Shown here piece by piece: positions 6,766 to 14,426 of a stretch of DNA of 14,516 nucleotides. Where the stretch lies: contig JAZPZL010000138.1 of assembly GCA_045544655.1 (NCBI GenBank), forward strand, positions 1 to 14,516. The letters run 5' to 3'. The stretch comes from RGIG5579 sp045544655 (GTDB taxonomy: Bacteria; Bacillota; Clostridia; Oscillospirales; SIG627). The position numbers were made by a program, and so were the translations under genes. How positions within the stretch are numbered: position 1 is the first letter of the stretch; the number at the start of each line of letters is the position of its first letter. The notes below the pieces were generated by a model, which was given only the letters and a program-made list of their open reading frames with translations, searched no databases and was not told the origin of the DNA.

Positions 6766-7479
6766 ATGTATCGCATTTTGATCTGTGATGACGAAAAAGA
6801 TATTGTATCTGCTCTCAGGATCTACCTTTCCTCGGAGGGGTATGAAACCTTGGAGGCGTATACGGGGAAGGAAGCCTTAAGTCTCCTGGATTCCCGGGAG
6901 ATCCATTTGGTACTTCTGGATATTATGATGCCGGAAATGGACGGGCTGGAGGCTCTTTCCCTGCTACGGGAGAAGTATAATCTGCCCGTGATCCTCATCA
7001 GCGCAAAATCGGAGGATACGGATAAGATCCTGGGACTGAACGTGGGAGCCGACGATTATATCACCAAGCCCTTCAATCCCGTGGAGGTACTGGCAAGAGT
7101 CCGTTCTCAATTGCGCCGCTACACCCGCCTGGGCGCAATGGAGCCGAAAGCGGAGGAAGAAAAAAGCGCGGTGCTGACGGTGGGGGATCTTTCCTTGAAT
7201 GACGAGACCAAGGAGGTGACCCTTTTGGGGGAAGGAGTGATCCTGACCCCGACGGAATTCCAGATCCTGAAATTTTTGATGGAAAACGCGGGAAAGGTGC
7301 TTTCTCCGAAAAAGATCTACGAATCGGTGTGGCACGCTGAGCCTTGGGGCGCGGAAAATACCGTTGCGGTCCACGTCCGCCATTTGCGGGAAAAGATCGA
7401 GATCGACCCTGCTTTGCCCCACTATCTGAAGGTGGTTTGGGGGCAAGGCTATAAGCTGGAAGGAGGGGGAGAACTGTGA
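6766..7479 (+). CDS. OmpR/PhoB-family response regulator (VanR-like)
   Basis: The 237-residue protein has an N-terminal receiver domain and a C-terminal winged helix. In the receiver, the acidic pair Asp8-Asp9, phospho-acceptor Asp52 (LLDIMMPEMDG), Ser79 and Lys101 (TKP) are all present. The DNA-binding part (about 140-235) contains LTPTEFQILKFL, HVRHLREKIE and WGQGYKLEG, typical of the OmpR class. I chose ATG at 6766, eight bases after GGAGG, over GTG at 6757, which overlaps that site. The histidine kinase follows with an overlapping GTGA. Repeats in its own promoter suggest that it regulates the operon. VanR-like here means family resemblance; no vancomycin-resistance enzymes are encoded nearby. 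Confidence 0.95.
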   Translation: MYRILICDDEKDIVSALRIYLSSEGYETLEAYTGKEALSLLDSREIHLVLLDIMMPEMDGLEALSLLREKYNLPVILISAKSEDTDKILGLNVGADDYITKPFNPVEVLARVRSQLRRYTRLGAMEPKAEEEKSAVLTVGDLSLNDETKEVTLLGEGVILTPTEFQILKFLMENAGKVLSPKKIYESVWHAEPWGAENTVAVHVRHLREKIEIDPALPHYLKVVWGQGYKLEGGGEL

Positions 7480-9296
7480 AAAAATGGTTTTATAATCTTC
7501 CCGTCAAGTTTTTTGCGTTGCTCCTTGCTTCGATCTGCTTTTTTTGCACCGCCGTATCCGGATTCGGAATCCTGGCATTGCTGGAAACGGACGGCTATCG
7601 AGACGATGGAAAAACCATGACCGAAGCCGTTTTGGAGCGTCGCTTTCGCTACGTTCCTTACGACCTTGCAGAGCTGTATCACAACGGCTCCAATTATCTG
7701 AATGCTTATTTGGCCGATCTTCGTCGGGAGATCGACTGCGAATACGACATCCTGCACAACGGCTCCTTGCATGGAGACCGAAGCGAACGGGATTATGCGG
7801 CGGCGGTGACTGAAACCGTCTATTTTGCATCGGATACCGCATATCCAAGCGAAAACGGCTATCAGGTGACCCTGTATTTGTTTGAGCCTGCCGTGGGGAG
7901 CGATCTGGAGCTTGCGCTTCAGATTATGCTTTTCTTCTGTCAGATCCGATACGGTCTGATCGCCATTTGCGCTTCCTGTGCCGCAGGCTTCGTTTTGCTT
8001 TTGATCTTCCTTTGTATTTCTGCAGGGAAGAAGGGGAATGCCGTGGCAAGATTCAACTTCTTTCACAGAATTCCCTTGGAGGTCTATCTGTTGGGCGGCG
8101 GGGTCGCACTGCTATTGGAATTGATGCTGTTTGACGCATTTTCCTTTTCTCTCTTTTTCCGCCTGCTTTTCGCTCTTCCCATCCTTTGGGCAGATGCGTT
8201 TCTGCTCCTTCTTTTCGTGATGACCTTTGCCGTTCGCTGTAAGCGGAGACGCTTTTGGGAAACGACCCTTACGGGAAAGCTTTTTCGCGTGCTTGCCCTT
8301 CTTTGGCAGGATCTTCAGCTCGTGCCGAAGGTGGGGATCGTAATGGTGTGCCTCGGTGCGCTGGATCTGTTTTTGGCGGCACTGCTTGGCTTTCACGGCG
8401 CGATGGTGATCTATCTTGCGGAGGGGATCGCCTTGACGGCGGTGCTTTTGTGGTACGCCGCCTCCGTGCAGAGACTGAAAAACAATGCGGAGGAGATCGC
8501 CTCGGGGAATCTGGGCGCACGCTGTGATCTGACCCGTCTCCCTCCCGGTCTGCATTCCCTGGGAGAAACGATGAATTCCGGAGCCGAGGGAATGGAAAAG
8601 GCGGTGGAGGAGAAGATGAAAAGCGAACGGTTCAAAACCGAGCTGATCACCAACGTTTCCCACGATATCAAAACCCCCTTGACCTCCATCGTCAATTTCG
8701 TGGACTTGATGAAAAAGGAAGAGATTGAGAATGAAAAGGTGCGCGAATATCTGTCCGTTCTGGATCGCCAGTCGGCAAGACTGAAAAAACTGATTGAAGA
8801 TTTGGTGGAGTCCTCCAAGGCCGCCAGCGGCGTTTTGTCCGTAGAGCTTGCCCGCTGTGATGCGGGGGTGCTTTTGGCGCAGGGCGTTGGGGAGTATCAG
8901 GCACAGCTTGAGGCAAAAGGGCTGATCCCCTGTATCACCATTCCCGAGGAGCCCTGCTATATTATGGCAGACGGAAAGCGGCTTTGGCGGGTGATGGATA
9001 ATTTGTTCCAAAATATCGTAAAATACGCCCTTTCCGGCACCCGCGTTTATATTAGTCTGGAGGAGCGGGAGGGAAAGGTGGATCTGATCTTCCGCAATAT
9101 TTCCGCCGAGCCTCTTTCCCTTTCCGGGGAGCATCTTGCAGAGCGCTTCGTTCGCGGTGACCGTTCCCGTACGACGGAGGGAAGCGGCTTGGGACTGTCC
9201 ATTGCCCGCAGTCTGACGGAGCTTCAAAAGGGTGTTCTGACTCTGACGGTGGACGGAGATCTTTTCAAGGCCGTGGTTACCTTTGATCGGGTATAA
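7476..9296 (+). CDS. Membrane sensor histidine kinase, partner of the upstream regulator
   Basis: The 606-residue protein starts with GTG overlapping the regulator stop (GTGA), after AGGAGGGGG. Helix 1 is at about 12-35, followed by an external domain of about 115 residues (36-155). A block of five further helices lies between 157 and 330, then a HAMP-like linker (330-385). The HisKA phospho-acceptor is His396 in NVSHDIKTPLTS. The ATPase domain shows the N box with Asn509 and Asn513, an F box near RFVRGDRSR and the G box GSGLGLS. The usual first glycine box (DxGxG) is not visible between them; this shortened form occurs in a clostridial VanS-like subgroup. The long helical block is unusual compared with two-helix sensors and may sense through the membrane or through the ABC transporter encoded downstream. 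The ligand is unknown. Confidence 0.93.
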   Translation: MKKWFYNLPVKFFALLLASICFFCTAVSGFGILALLETDGYRDDGKTMTEAVLERRFRYVPYDLAELYHNGSNYLNAYLADLRREIDCEYDILHNGSLHGDRSERDYAAAVTETVYFASDTAYPSENGYQVTLYLFEPAVGSDLELALQIMLFFCQIRYGLIAICASCAAGFVLLLIFLCISAGKKGNAVARFNFFHRIPLEVYLLGGGVALLLELMLFDAFSFSLFFRLLFALPILWADAFLLLLFVMTFAVRCKRRRFWETTLTGKLFRVLALLWQDLQLVPKVGIVMVCLGALDLFLAALLGFHGAMVIYLAEGIALTAVLLWYAASVQRLKNNAEEIASGNLGARCDLTRLPPGLHSLGETMNSGAEGMEKAVEEKMKSERFKTELITNVSHDIKTPLTSIVNFVDLMKKEEIENEKVREYLSVLDRQSARLKKLIEDLVESSKAASGVLSVELARCDAGVLLAQGVGEYQAQLEAKGLIPCITIPEEPCYIMADGKRLWRVMDNLFQNIVKYALSGTRVYISLEEREGKVDLIFRNISAEPLSLSGEHLAERFVRGDRSRTTEGSGLGLSIARSLTELQKGVLTLTVDGDLFKAVVTFDRV

Positions 9297-9320
9297 CGGA
9301 AACGTAGAATAGGATGTAAT

Positions 9321-10052
9321 ATGAGGAATTTTACCGAAACCCAAGTAAAAACCGAAGAAGTAAAAATCCCCGGGGAAAAAGAGGAAGTGAAAATTCCCGC
9401 GAAAAGGCGGGATCTGAATCCCTATCTCCTTGCCCTTTCCTTGGTGGTGATCTTGTGCCTTGGCGTATTTTGCGCTGCGGCGCTGCGCCCTGCCCGCCCG
9501 GAAAAGCCGAAAACGACGGAAGCGAATGAAGTGGATTATAACTTGCCCGATTGGATGACCCCCGCCTTTCTGACCGAGGACGGAGAGAGCCGCACCGGAG
9601 AAAAGTTGGACGCGGTGCGGGATCTTGCCGTACACTACGTGGCAAACCCCGGGACGAGCGCCACGGCAAACCGCAATTATTTCGAGGGACCGGATTCCAA
9701 TTCCAGTTCTCATTTTATCGTAGGTCTGGAGGGGGAGATCCTTGCACTGATCCCTACGGATGAAAAAAGCTGTGCTACCAACCAGCGCAATTCCGACACC
9801 ATTTCCATCGAGGTCTGCCATCCCGATGAATCGGGTGCGTTTTCCGAGGTGACCTACGAAAGCCTGATCCGCCTTTTGGCGTATCTTTGTGCCGAATTTG
9901 ATTTGACGGAAGAGAATCTGATCCGTCACTACGACGTGACGGGAAAATTGTGTCCCCGCTATTACGTGGAGCATCCCGAGGCTTGGGATGCCTTAAAGGC
10001 GGACGTGAAAGAGGCTCTTGCGAAAGGAAGGCTCCATGACTCCCAAGCATAA
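9321..10052 (+). CDS. Membrane-anchored N-acetylmuramoyl-L-alanine amidase (Amidase_2)
   Basis: The 243-residue protein has a cytoplasmic N-terminus of about 33 residues, one membrane helix (about 34-55) without a clear cleavage site, a linker, and an external Amidase_2/PGRP-type domain (about 75-235). The zinc ligands are visible as His105 (AVHYV), His203 (IRHYDVTGK) and Cys211 in KLCPRYY, and Glu164 is a candidate catalytic residue. This family cuts the bond between muramic acid and the stem peptide, so it would trim or recycle peptidoglycan near the membrane. The cytoplasmic part repeats EEVKIP twice (residues 12-17 and 21-26). It starts 24 bases after the kinase stop with AGGA before the ATG, and its 3' end overlaps the next gene. 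Co-transcription with a two-component system suggests a response to wall damage. Confidence 0.9.
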   Translation: MRNFTETQVKTEEVKIPGEKEEVKIPAKRRDLNPYLLALSLVVILCLGVFCAAALRPARPEKPKTTEANEVDYNLPDWMTPAFLTEDGESRTGEKLDAVRDLAVHYVANPGTSATANRNYFEGPDSNSSSHFIVGLEGEILALIPTDEKSCATNQRNSDTISIEVCHPDESGAFSEVTYESLIRLLAYLCAEFDLTEENLIRHYDVTGKLCPRYYVEHPEAWDALKADVKEALAKGRLHDSQA

Positions 10053-10716
10053 GGAAATTTTAAAGCTCGTCTCTTTTCTGCTTGTTCTTCTTTTCATATT
10101 TTTCGTTACCGCATATTTGGGAAAGCCCTTGCTGACTATGGTGGAGGACCCGATGGAGTTTCGCGCACTGGTAGAGGAGAAGGGCTTGTACGCCCGATTT
10201 CTCTTCGTCTGCCTCGTATTCGTTCAGGTCGTGGTGGCGTTGATCCCGGGAGAGCCGCTTGAAATTTGCGCGGGAATTGCCTTCGGAGGAATTGAGGGGA
10301 CGCTTCTGTGCCTCTTGGGGATTTTTCTTGGAAGCGCGGTGATCTTCCTTCTCGTTCGGAAACTGGGGATCCGATTGGTGGAGGTGTTCTTCTCTGTAGA
10401 AAAGATCCGCTCCCTTCATTTTTTGCAAAATGAAAAGCGATTGGATCGGGTGCTGTTTTTGATTATGATGATTCCCGGTACGCCAAAGGATCTTTTGAGC
10501 TATTTCGTGCCTTTGACGCGGATCTCTTTCGGGCATTGGCTGGCGCTTACCACCCTCGCCCGCATCCCCTCGGTGGTGACCTCTACCGTGGGCGGTGACG
10601 CCTTGGGAGAGAAGAATTATCTTTTTGCGGTGATCGTTTTTGCCGCAACCTGCCTTCTCAGTCTGGCAGGCGCCATACTCTTCGATTATTTTACCAAGAA
10701 GCGTAAAATGAAATAA
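10036..10716 (+). CDS. TVP38/TMEM64-like (VTT domain, DedA superfamily) membrane protein
   Basis: I chose the ATG at 10036, four bases after AAGGAAGG; it overlaps the amidase gene by 17 bases. The 227-residue protein has an N-terminal helix (about 9-27), a loop, and the VTT core. The core contains PGEPLEICAGIAFGG, GIFLGSAVIFLLVRKLG, MMIPGTPKDLLSYFVPLT and a final helix before a basic KKRKMK tail. VTT/DedA proteins are lipid scramblases or flippases, and some bacterial members recycle undecaprenyl phosphate or affect resistance to envelope stress. This TVP38 branch is less well characterised. Its place behind a peptidoglycan amidase and a sensor kinase fits an envelope role. The exact lipid is unknown. 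Confidence 0.9.
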   Translation: MTPKHKEILKLVSFLLVLLFIFFVTAYLGKPLLTMVEDPMEFRALVEEKGLYARFLFVCLVFVQVVVALIPGEPLEICAGIAFGGIEGTLLCLLGIFLGSAVIFLLVRKLGIRLVEVFFSVEKIRSLHFLQNEKRLDRVLFLIMMIPGTPKDLLSYFVPLTRISFGHWLALTTLARIPSVVTSTVGGDALGEKNYLFAVIVFAATCLLSLAGAILFDYFTKKRKMK

Positions 10717-10741
10717 ATATCTACATCAGGAGGACGAAAAA

Positions 10742-11422
10742 ATGTTCGGATCAAAACTTGTGGTGCGTCGCTTTGACAACTACGCCGCCAAATACGAGGC
10801 AAGAGACGTGGAGGAGGTCAAGGGAAGGATCCTGTTCTACGGTCATTCTCTCTTTACCCGTTGCGCCTATGAGAATCGTTGGGGTAACCCTTCTCTGGAG
10901 GAAAACGTGCTCGGCAAGGACGGAAAGCCCTGCATTCTCAACCACGGCTTCGGCACCTCTTCCGCCGACGATCTTTTGTATTATTACCCCCGTTTGGTTC
11001 GCCCTTACGAGCCTCGCGCCCTGGTGCTTTGCACCTCCAATAACGATTTCGGCTTTGGCTACAGCCCCTTTGAGGTCACCGATATTCTGGCAAGAGTGAT
11101 CGACTGGACCAAGGCAGATTTCCCCGGAATTCCGATTTACGTATTTTCCAATTTTCCCACCTTGAAGTCTGTGGATACGGTGAGTGTATTTACCCGCAAT
11201 CGCGCCGAATACGATAAGATGGTAGAGGTAATGTGCAAGGAAAAGGAGGTCCGCTTCGTAAAAATGGTGGATCAGCCCTTTATGTTTGAAAATCCCGAGG
11301 ACGTGGGAAACTATGATAAGATCCGCGCAGATCTGTACTCCGAGGATCGCACGCATTACGGTCCCGAGGGGTATATGGTATTCCACAACTTTATCAGAGA
11401 GCTGCTGGACGATATACTGTAA
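10742..11422 (+). CDS. Cytosolic SGNH/GDSL-type hydrolase
   Basis: The 226-residue protein shows a compact SGNH pattern. Putative nucleophile Ser36 lies in LFYGHS (block I, His in place of the common Asp), Gly69 in NHGFG (block II), Asn100-Asn101-Asp102 in CTSNND (block III), and Asp202 and His205 in DRTHYGPEG (block V). The catalytic set is therefore complete. No signal peptide or membrane helix is seen, so it should act in the cytoplasm. Likely activities are ester or thioester hydrolysis; the substrate is unknown. AGGAGG precedes the ATG at normal spacing. It lies 25 bases after the VTT gene and 21 before the ABC gene, so it belongs to the operon. It is not a close copy of the lipoprotein SGNH protein in this window. 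Confidence 0.82.
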   Translation: MFGSKLVVRRFDNYAAKYEARDVEEVKGRILFYGHSLFTRCAYENRWGNPSLEENVLGKDGKPCILNHGFGTSSADDLLYYYPRLVRPYEPRALVLCTSNNDFGFGYSPFEVTDILARVIDWTKADFPGIPIYVFSNFPTLKSVDTVSVFTRNRAEYDKMVEVMCKEKEVRFVKMVDQPFMFENPEDVGNYDKIRADLYSEDRTHYGPEGYMVFHNFIRELLDDIL

Positions 11423-11443
11423 ATATTTTTCAGGAGGATTCTT

Positions 11444-14236
11444 ATGCTCCAAATTAAAAATCTGACCAAAATCTATAAGCCTAAAAAAGGTCAGCCGGTA
11501 AAGGCACTGGACGGCGTGACCCTGACCTTCCCCGAAAAAGGAATGATCTTCCTTTTGGGAAAAAGCGGAAGCGGAAAAAGCACCCTTCTGAATCTTTTGG
11601 GCGGACTGGATTCCTTTGATGAGGGTGAAATTTTGATTTCAGGGCAAGAGACTGCCCATTTTCGCGGCAAGGATTTTGATTCCTACCGCAATACCCTCGT
11701 AGGCTTTATCTTTCAGGAATACAACGTGCTGGAGGAATTTACCGTGGGGGCGAACATCGCCCTTGCTCTGGAGCTTCAGGGCAAGCACGCTACGGATGAA
11801 GAGATCGGGGAGATCCTGGACGAGGTGGATCTGACCGGGTACGGCAATCGCCGCCCCAACGAGCTTTCCGGCGGACAAAAGCAGAGAGTCGCCATCGCCC
11901 GCGCTTTGGTGAAAAAGCCGAAGATCATTATGGCGGACGAGCCTACGGGCGCCCTGGATTCCGCCACGGGCAGACAGATCCTGGATACGCTCAAAAAGCT
12001 TTCCCGTGAAAAACTGGTCATCGTGGTATCCCACGACCGTGAATTTGCGGAAAATTATGCGGATCGCATCATCGAGCTTGCCGACGGCAAGGTGATCGAC
12101 GACGTGGAATTTGAAAATGCGCCTCAGGCATTTGCCGAAAGCGGCATTACCTACGGAGACGGGGAGATCCTGGTTCCTGCGGCGTACCGCCTGACCGAGG
12201 AGGATCGGGAAGCCATCAACGGATATCTTTCCGCGATGGAGGAGGGAAAGACCCTTGCCATACGTTCCCGATCCGCTTCCCGCAAGCGGAGAAGGACCGA
12301 GGAGAAGGAAGGCGTTTCCGCACCTCTTTCCCTCATTCGCTCCAAGCTTCCCATCAAGGCGGCCTTCCGCATCGGTGTCGGTGCCTTAAAGCACAAAAAA
12401 TTCCGTCTTGTGATGACCATTCTGCTTTCCTGCGTGGCGTTCGGTCTTTTCGGTCTTGCCGATACCTTCGGCGCTTACGATCATATTACCGCCTGCGTGG
12501 AATCCCTTCAGGACTCTCATATTTCCTACGCTTCCGTAGAGCGCAGGGAAAAGGTATGGGATGAAAGAGGCGGTCAAAAGGAATATTATATGACCGACGG
12601 CGGCAGACTCCACGAGGAGGAGCTGGAAGAGATCGGGAAGAAGACCGGCGTACAAATGGAGGGGGTATTTATCCCGTACAACGCGGATCTGAATTTTTCC
12701 CATCATTACGATAACAATGCGGAATTTACCAAATCCGATATGCACATCTACCCCTATTCCTTCAACGGCTTTTCCGCATTCCGGGAAGAGGTTTTGAAGG
12801 AGATGGATATGCCTCTGGTAGCAGGGAAGATGCCGGAAAAGGAAAACGAGGCGGTAATCACCACCTACGTTTGCGAAACCTTTATGATCGGTGGCTTTTC
12901 CCAGGGAAAAGCCGAGACCAAAACGGAGTTTGCCCCCATTTCCTCCCCCAAGGATATGCTGGGCAGGGTTTTGACCCTCGCCGGTACGGACTATACCGTG
13001 GTGGGCGTGGTGGAATCCGGCTTTGATCTGGAGCGCTACCGCCCTTTGACGGAGAAGGAAAAGGATCCCTCTACTGCGGATATGCTGGTAAACTACGCCC
13101 TCTTGCAGGAGCTGCAGGGGATCCGCGATCATTCTCTTGCCCAGGTACTGTTCGTCAGCGAGGATACCCTGCGGAAGATGGAAGAAAATCAGGTTCCCTT
13201 CCGCCCCGCCAACTACGGATATTTCAGCGTGGAATGGACCGGGGAAAGCAAGGACGATTGGTACGGCCTTTGGTCGGATTTCTATGCTCCTTACGATGAA
13301 CGGATTGAATATCCCATTTTGTGGGTGGACGGGGAAAAGAAGACTCTGGAGGATCACGAGATCATTTTGTCTGCCGCTTGCGTGGTAGAACAGCTGGGCG
13401 TGGAGTACAGCGACGATATGCCCAATTTGTTCAGCGGCTCTGCCGATTACGCCCACTTGAATGAGGCGGAGCGAGAGGCACTCGTAAAAGCGGTTCGCGA
13501 GCTTCCTTCGCTGACCATCGTTTCTTACGGCAATCGCGATTATCAGAATACCGTTCAAAACCTTGAAAACGGCAAGGTCGTTGGAATCCTGATGCCGGAC
13601 GGCATTCATCCCGATCCCGGAAACGTGATCCTTGCCGGTGAAAATATGCTTCGTCACGTGATCCGTACGGACGACGGGATCTATCAGTATGCCGTTGGCA
13701 AAATGCCTGAGAGCACGGGCGAGCTTCGCACCTTGGTGGAATTTTGCTACGATGAATCCGGTGAGGTTGCCTATCCGATGCAGAATGCGGTTTGCTTTGA
13801 ATTGGACGGGATCCACGAGCTGCTCGTGGTTCTTTCCAAGGTGGTTCTCTATATCGGCATCGGCTTTGCCGTTTTTGCGGCACTGATGCTGTCCAATTTC
13901 ATTGCCACCAGTATCATTTACAAAAAGCAACAGATCGGCATTTTACGTGCCATCGGTGCAAGGGGAAGTGACGTGTATCGCATCTTCTTTGCGGAAAGCT
14001 TCGTGATCGCAATGATCAACTTTTTCCTTTCCGCGCTTGGTACGGCTCTTGCCGTTATGACGATCAATTGGATGATCCGTTCCGAAACGGGGATTTTGGT
14101 GACCATCCTTTCCTTCGGGCTTCGTCAGGTATTGCTTCTGTTTGCCGTCAGCCTTTTGGTAGCGGCTTTGGCAAGCTTTTTCCCCGTGAAAAAGATCGCC
14201 TCAAAAAAACCCATCGATGCCATTCGCGGTCGATAA
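11444..14236 (+). CDS. MacB-like ABC transporter, ATPase fused to FtsX-type permease
   Basis: The 930-residue protein begins with an ABC ATPase: Walker A GKSGSGKST (39-47), Q-loop Gln91, signature LSGGQ (141-145), Walker B IIMADE (161-166) and His197. A basic linker (about 275-305) leads to membrane helix 1 (about 322-342). A large external domain follows (about 343-790), then three helices (about 793-818, 848-870, 885-912) with the FtsX-type sequence KKQQIGILRAIGA between the first two. NBD-helix-external domain-three helices is the MacB (type VII) layout, in which ATP use moves the external domain rather than carrying solute through a channel. At about 450 residues, the external part is much larger than in MacB. 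Likely jobs are export, resistance to envelope-active peptides, or mechanical signalling. AGGAGG precedes the ATG. It is the last gene of the operon. Confidence 0.93.
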   Translation: MLQIKNLTKIYKPKKGQPVKALDGVTLTFPEKGMIFLLGKSGSGKSTLLNLLGGLDSFDEGEILISGQETAHFRGKDFDSYRNTLVGFIFQEYNVLEEFTVGANIALALELQGKHATDEEIGEILDEVDLTGYGNRRPNELSGGQKQRVAIARALVKKPKIIMADEPTGALDSATGRQILDTLKKLSREKLVIVVSHDREFAENYADRIIELADGKVIDDVEFENAPQAFAESGITYGDGEILVPAAYRLTEEDREAINGYLSAMEEGKTLAIRSRSASRKRRRTEEKEGVSAPLSLIRSKLPIKAAFRIGVGALKHKKFRLVMTILLSCVAFGLFGLADTFGAYDHITACVESLQDSHISYASVERREKVWDERGGQKEYYMTDGGRLHEEELEEIGKKTGVQMEGVFIPYNADLNFSHHYDNNAEFTKSDMHIYPYSFNGFSAFREEVLKEMDMPLVAGKMPEKENEAVITTYVCETFMIGGFSQGKAETKTEFAPISSPKDMLGRVLTLAGTDYTVVGVVESGFDLERYRPLTEKEKDPSTADMLVNYALLQELQGIRDHSLAQVLFVSEDTLRKMEENQVPFRPANYGYFSVEWTGESKDDWYGLWSDFYAPYDERIEYPILWVDGEKKTLEDHEIILSAACVVEQLGVEYSDDMPNLFSGSADYAHLNEAEREALVKAVRELPSLTIVSYGNRDYQNTVQNLENGKVVGILMPDGIHPDPGNVILAGENMLRHVIRTDDGIYQYAVGKMPESTGELRTLVEFCYDESGEVAYPMQNAVCFELDGIHELLVVLSKVVLYIGIGFAVFAALMLSNFIATSIIYKKQQIGILRAIGARGSDVYRIFFAESFVIAMINFFLSALGTALAVMTINWMIRSETGILVTILSFGLRQVLLLFAVSLLVAALASFFPVKKIASKKPIDAIRGR

Positions 14237-14280
14237 AAAAAGAGATCGAGCACATTTCGTGTTCGATCTCTTTTTTCTTT
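14235..14280 (+). terminator. Intrinsic terminator of the six-gene operon
   Basis: The arms AGAGATCGAGCAC (14241-14253) and GTGTTCGATCTCT (14259-14271) pair with one G-U, around a five-base loop. An A-run precedes the hairpin and TTTTTCTTTT follows it. The stem starts four bases after the ABC transporter stop codon. The T-tract runs into the left edge of the IS200-like element. Confidence 0.92.
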
Positions 14281-14300
14281 TAGTGGCTTTAGCCCGTTGA

Positions 14301-14342
14301 GGACGGAACGTCCGAAACAAAGAACCACCCGCTAGGCGGGTG
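14301..14342 (+). repeat. Subterminal hairpins of the IS200-like left end
   Basis: Two perfect stem-loops are visible: GGACG-GAA-CGTCC (14301-14313) and CACCCGC-TAG-GCGGGTG (14326-14342). A shorter one, GGCT-TT-AGCC, lies just before them at 14285-14294. Compact hairpins near the end are what Y1 transposases of this family bind. Which one is the recognition hairpin cannot be told from one end alone. Confidence 0.55.
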
Positions 14343-14362
14343 CGCGTCGGAGGTTATACCAA

Positions 14363-14426
14363 AAAATTCTCCCCAGTGGTACAATAAGGTTGTTCAAGTC
14401 TTAGAGTACAACGAAAGGAGAATTTT
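14363..14426 (+). promoter_or_regulatory. tnpA leader able to mask its own ribosome binding site
   Basis: AAAATTCTCC (14363-14372) is the exact complement of GGAGAATTTT (14417-14426), which contains the tnpA ribosome binding site just before the ATG. An inner hairpin GTTGT/ACAAC (14389-14393, 14408-14412) could support the fold. IS200 tnpA is known to be silenced by a leader structure of this kind. A possible extended -10, TGG-TACAAT (14377-14385), lies inside the loop. Confidence 0.55.

Noticed and set aside
8112..9974. 620-codon open frame on the minus strand
   Set aside because: It spans two real plus-strand genes (kinase and amidase) across their boundary, and has no motif or ribosome site of its own.
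12386..13930. 514-codon open frame on the minus strand
   Set aside because: It is the shadow of the external domain of the ABC protein. The long low-stop antisense frame is explained by the biased codon use seen across this window.
14285..14342. Guide-RNA-like (omega RNA) scaffold from an IS605 right end
   Set aside because: The short hairpins are reminiscent, but no tnpB lies upstream (a host ABC gene does) and tnpA follows directly, so a left end is the simpler reading.
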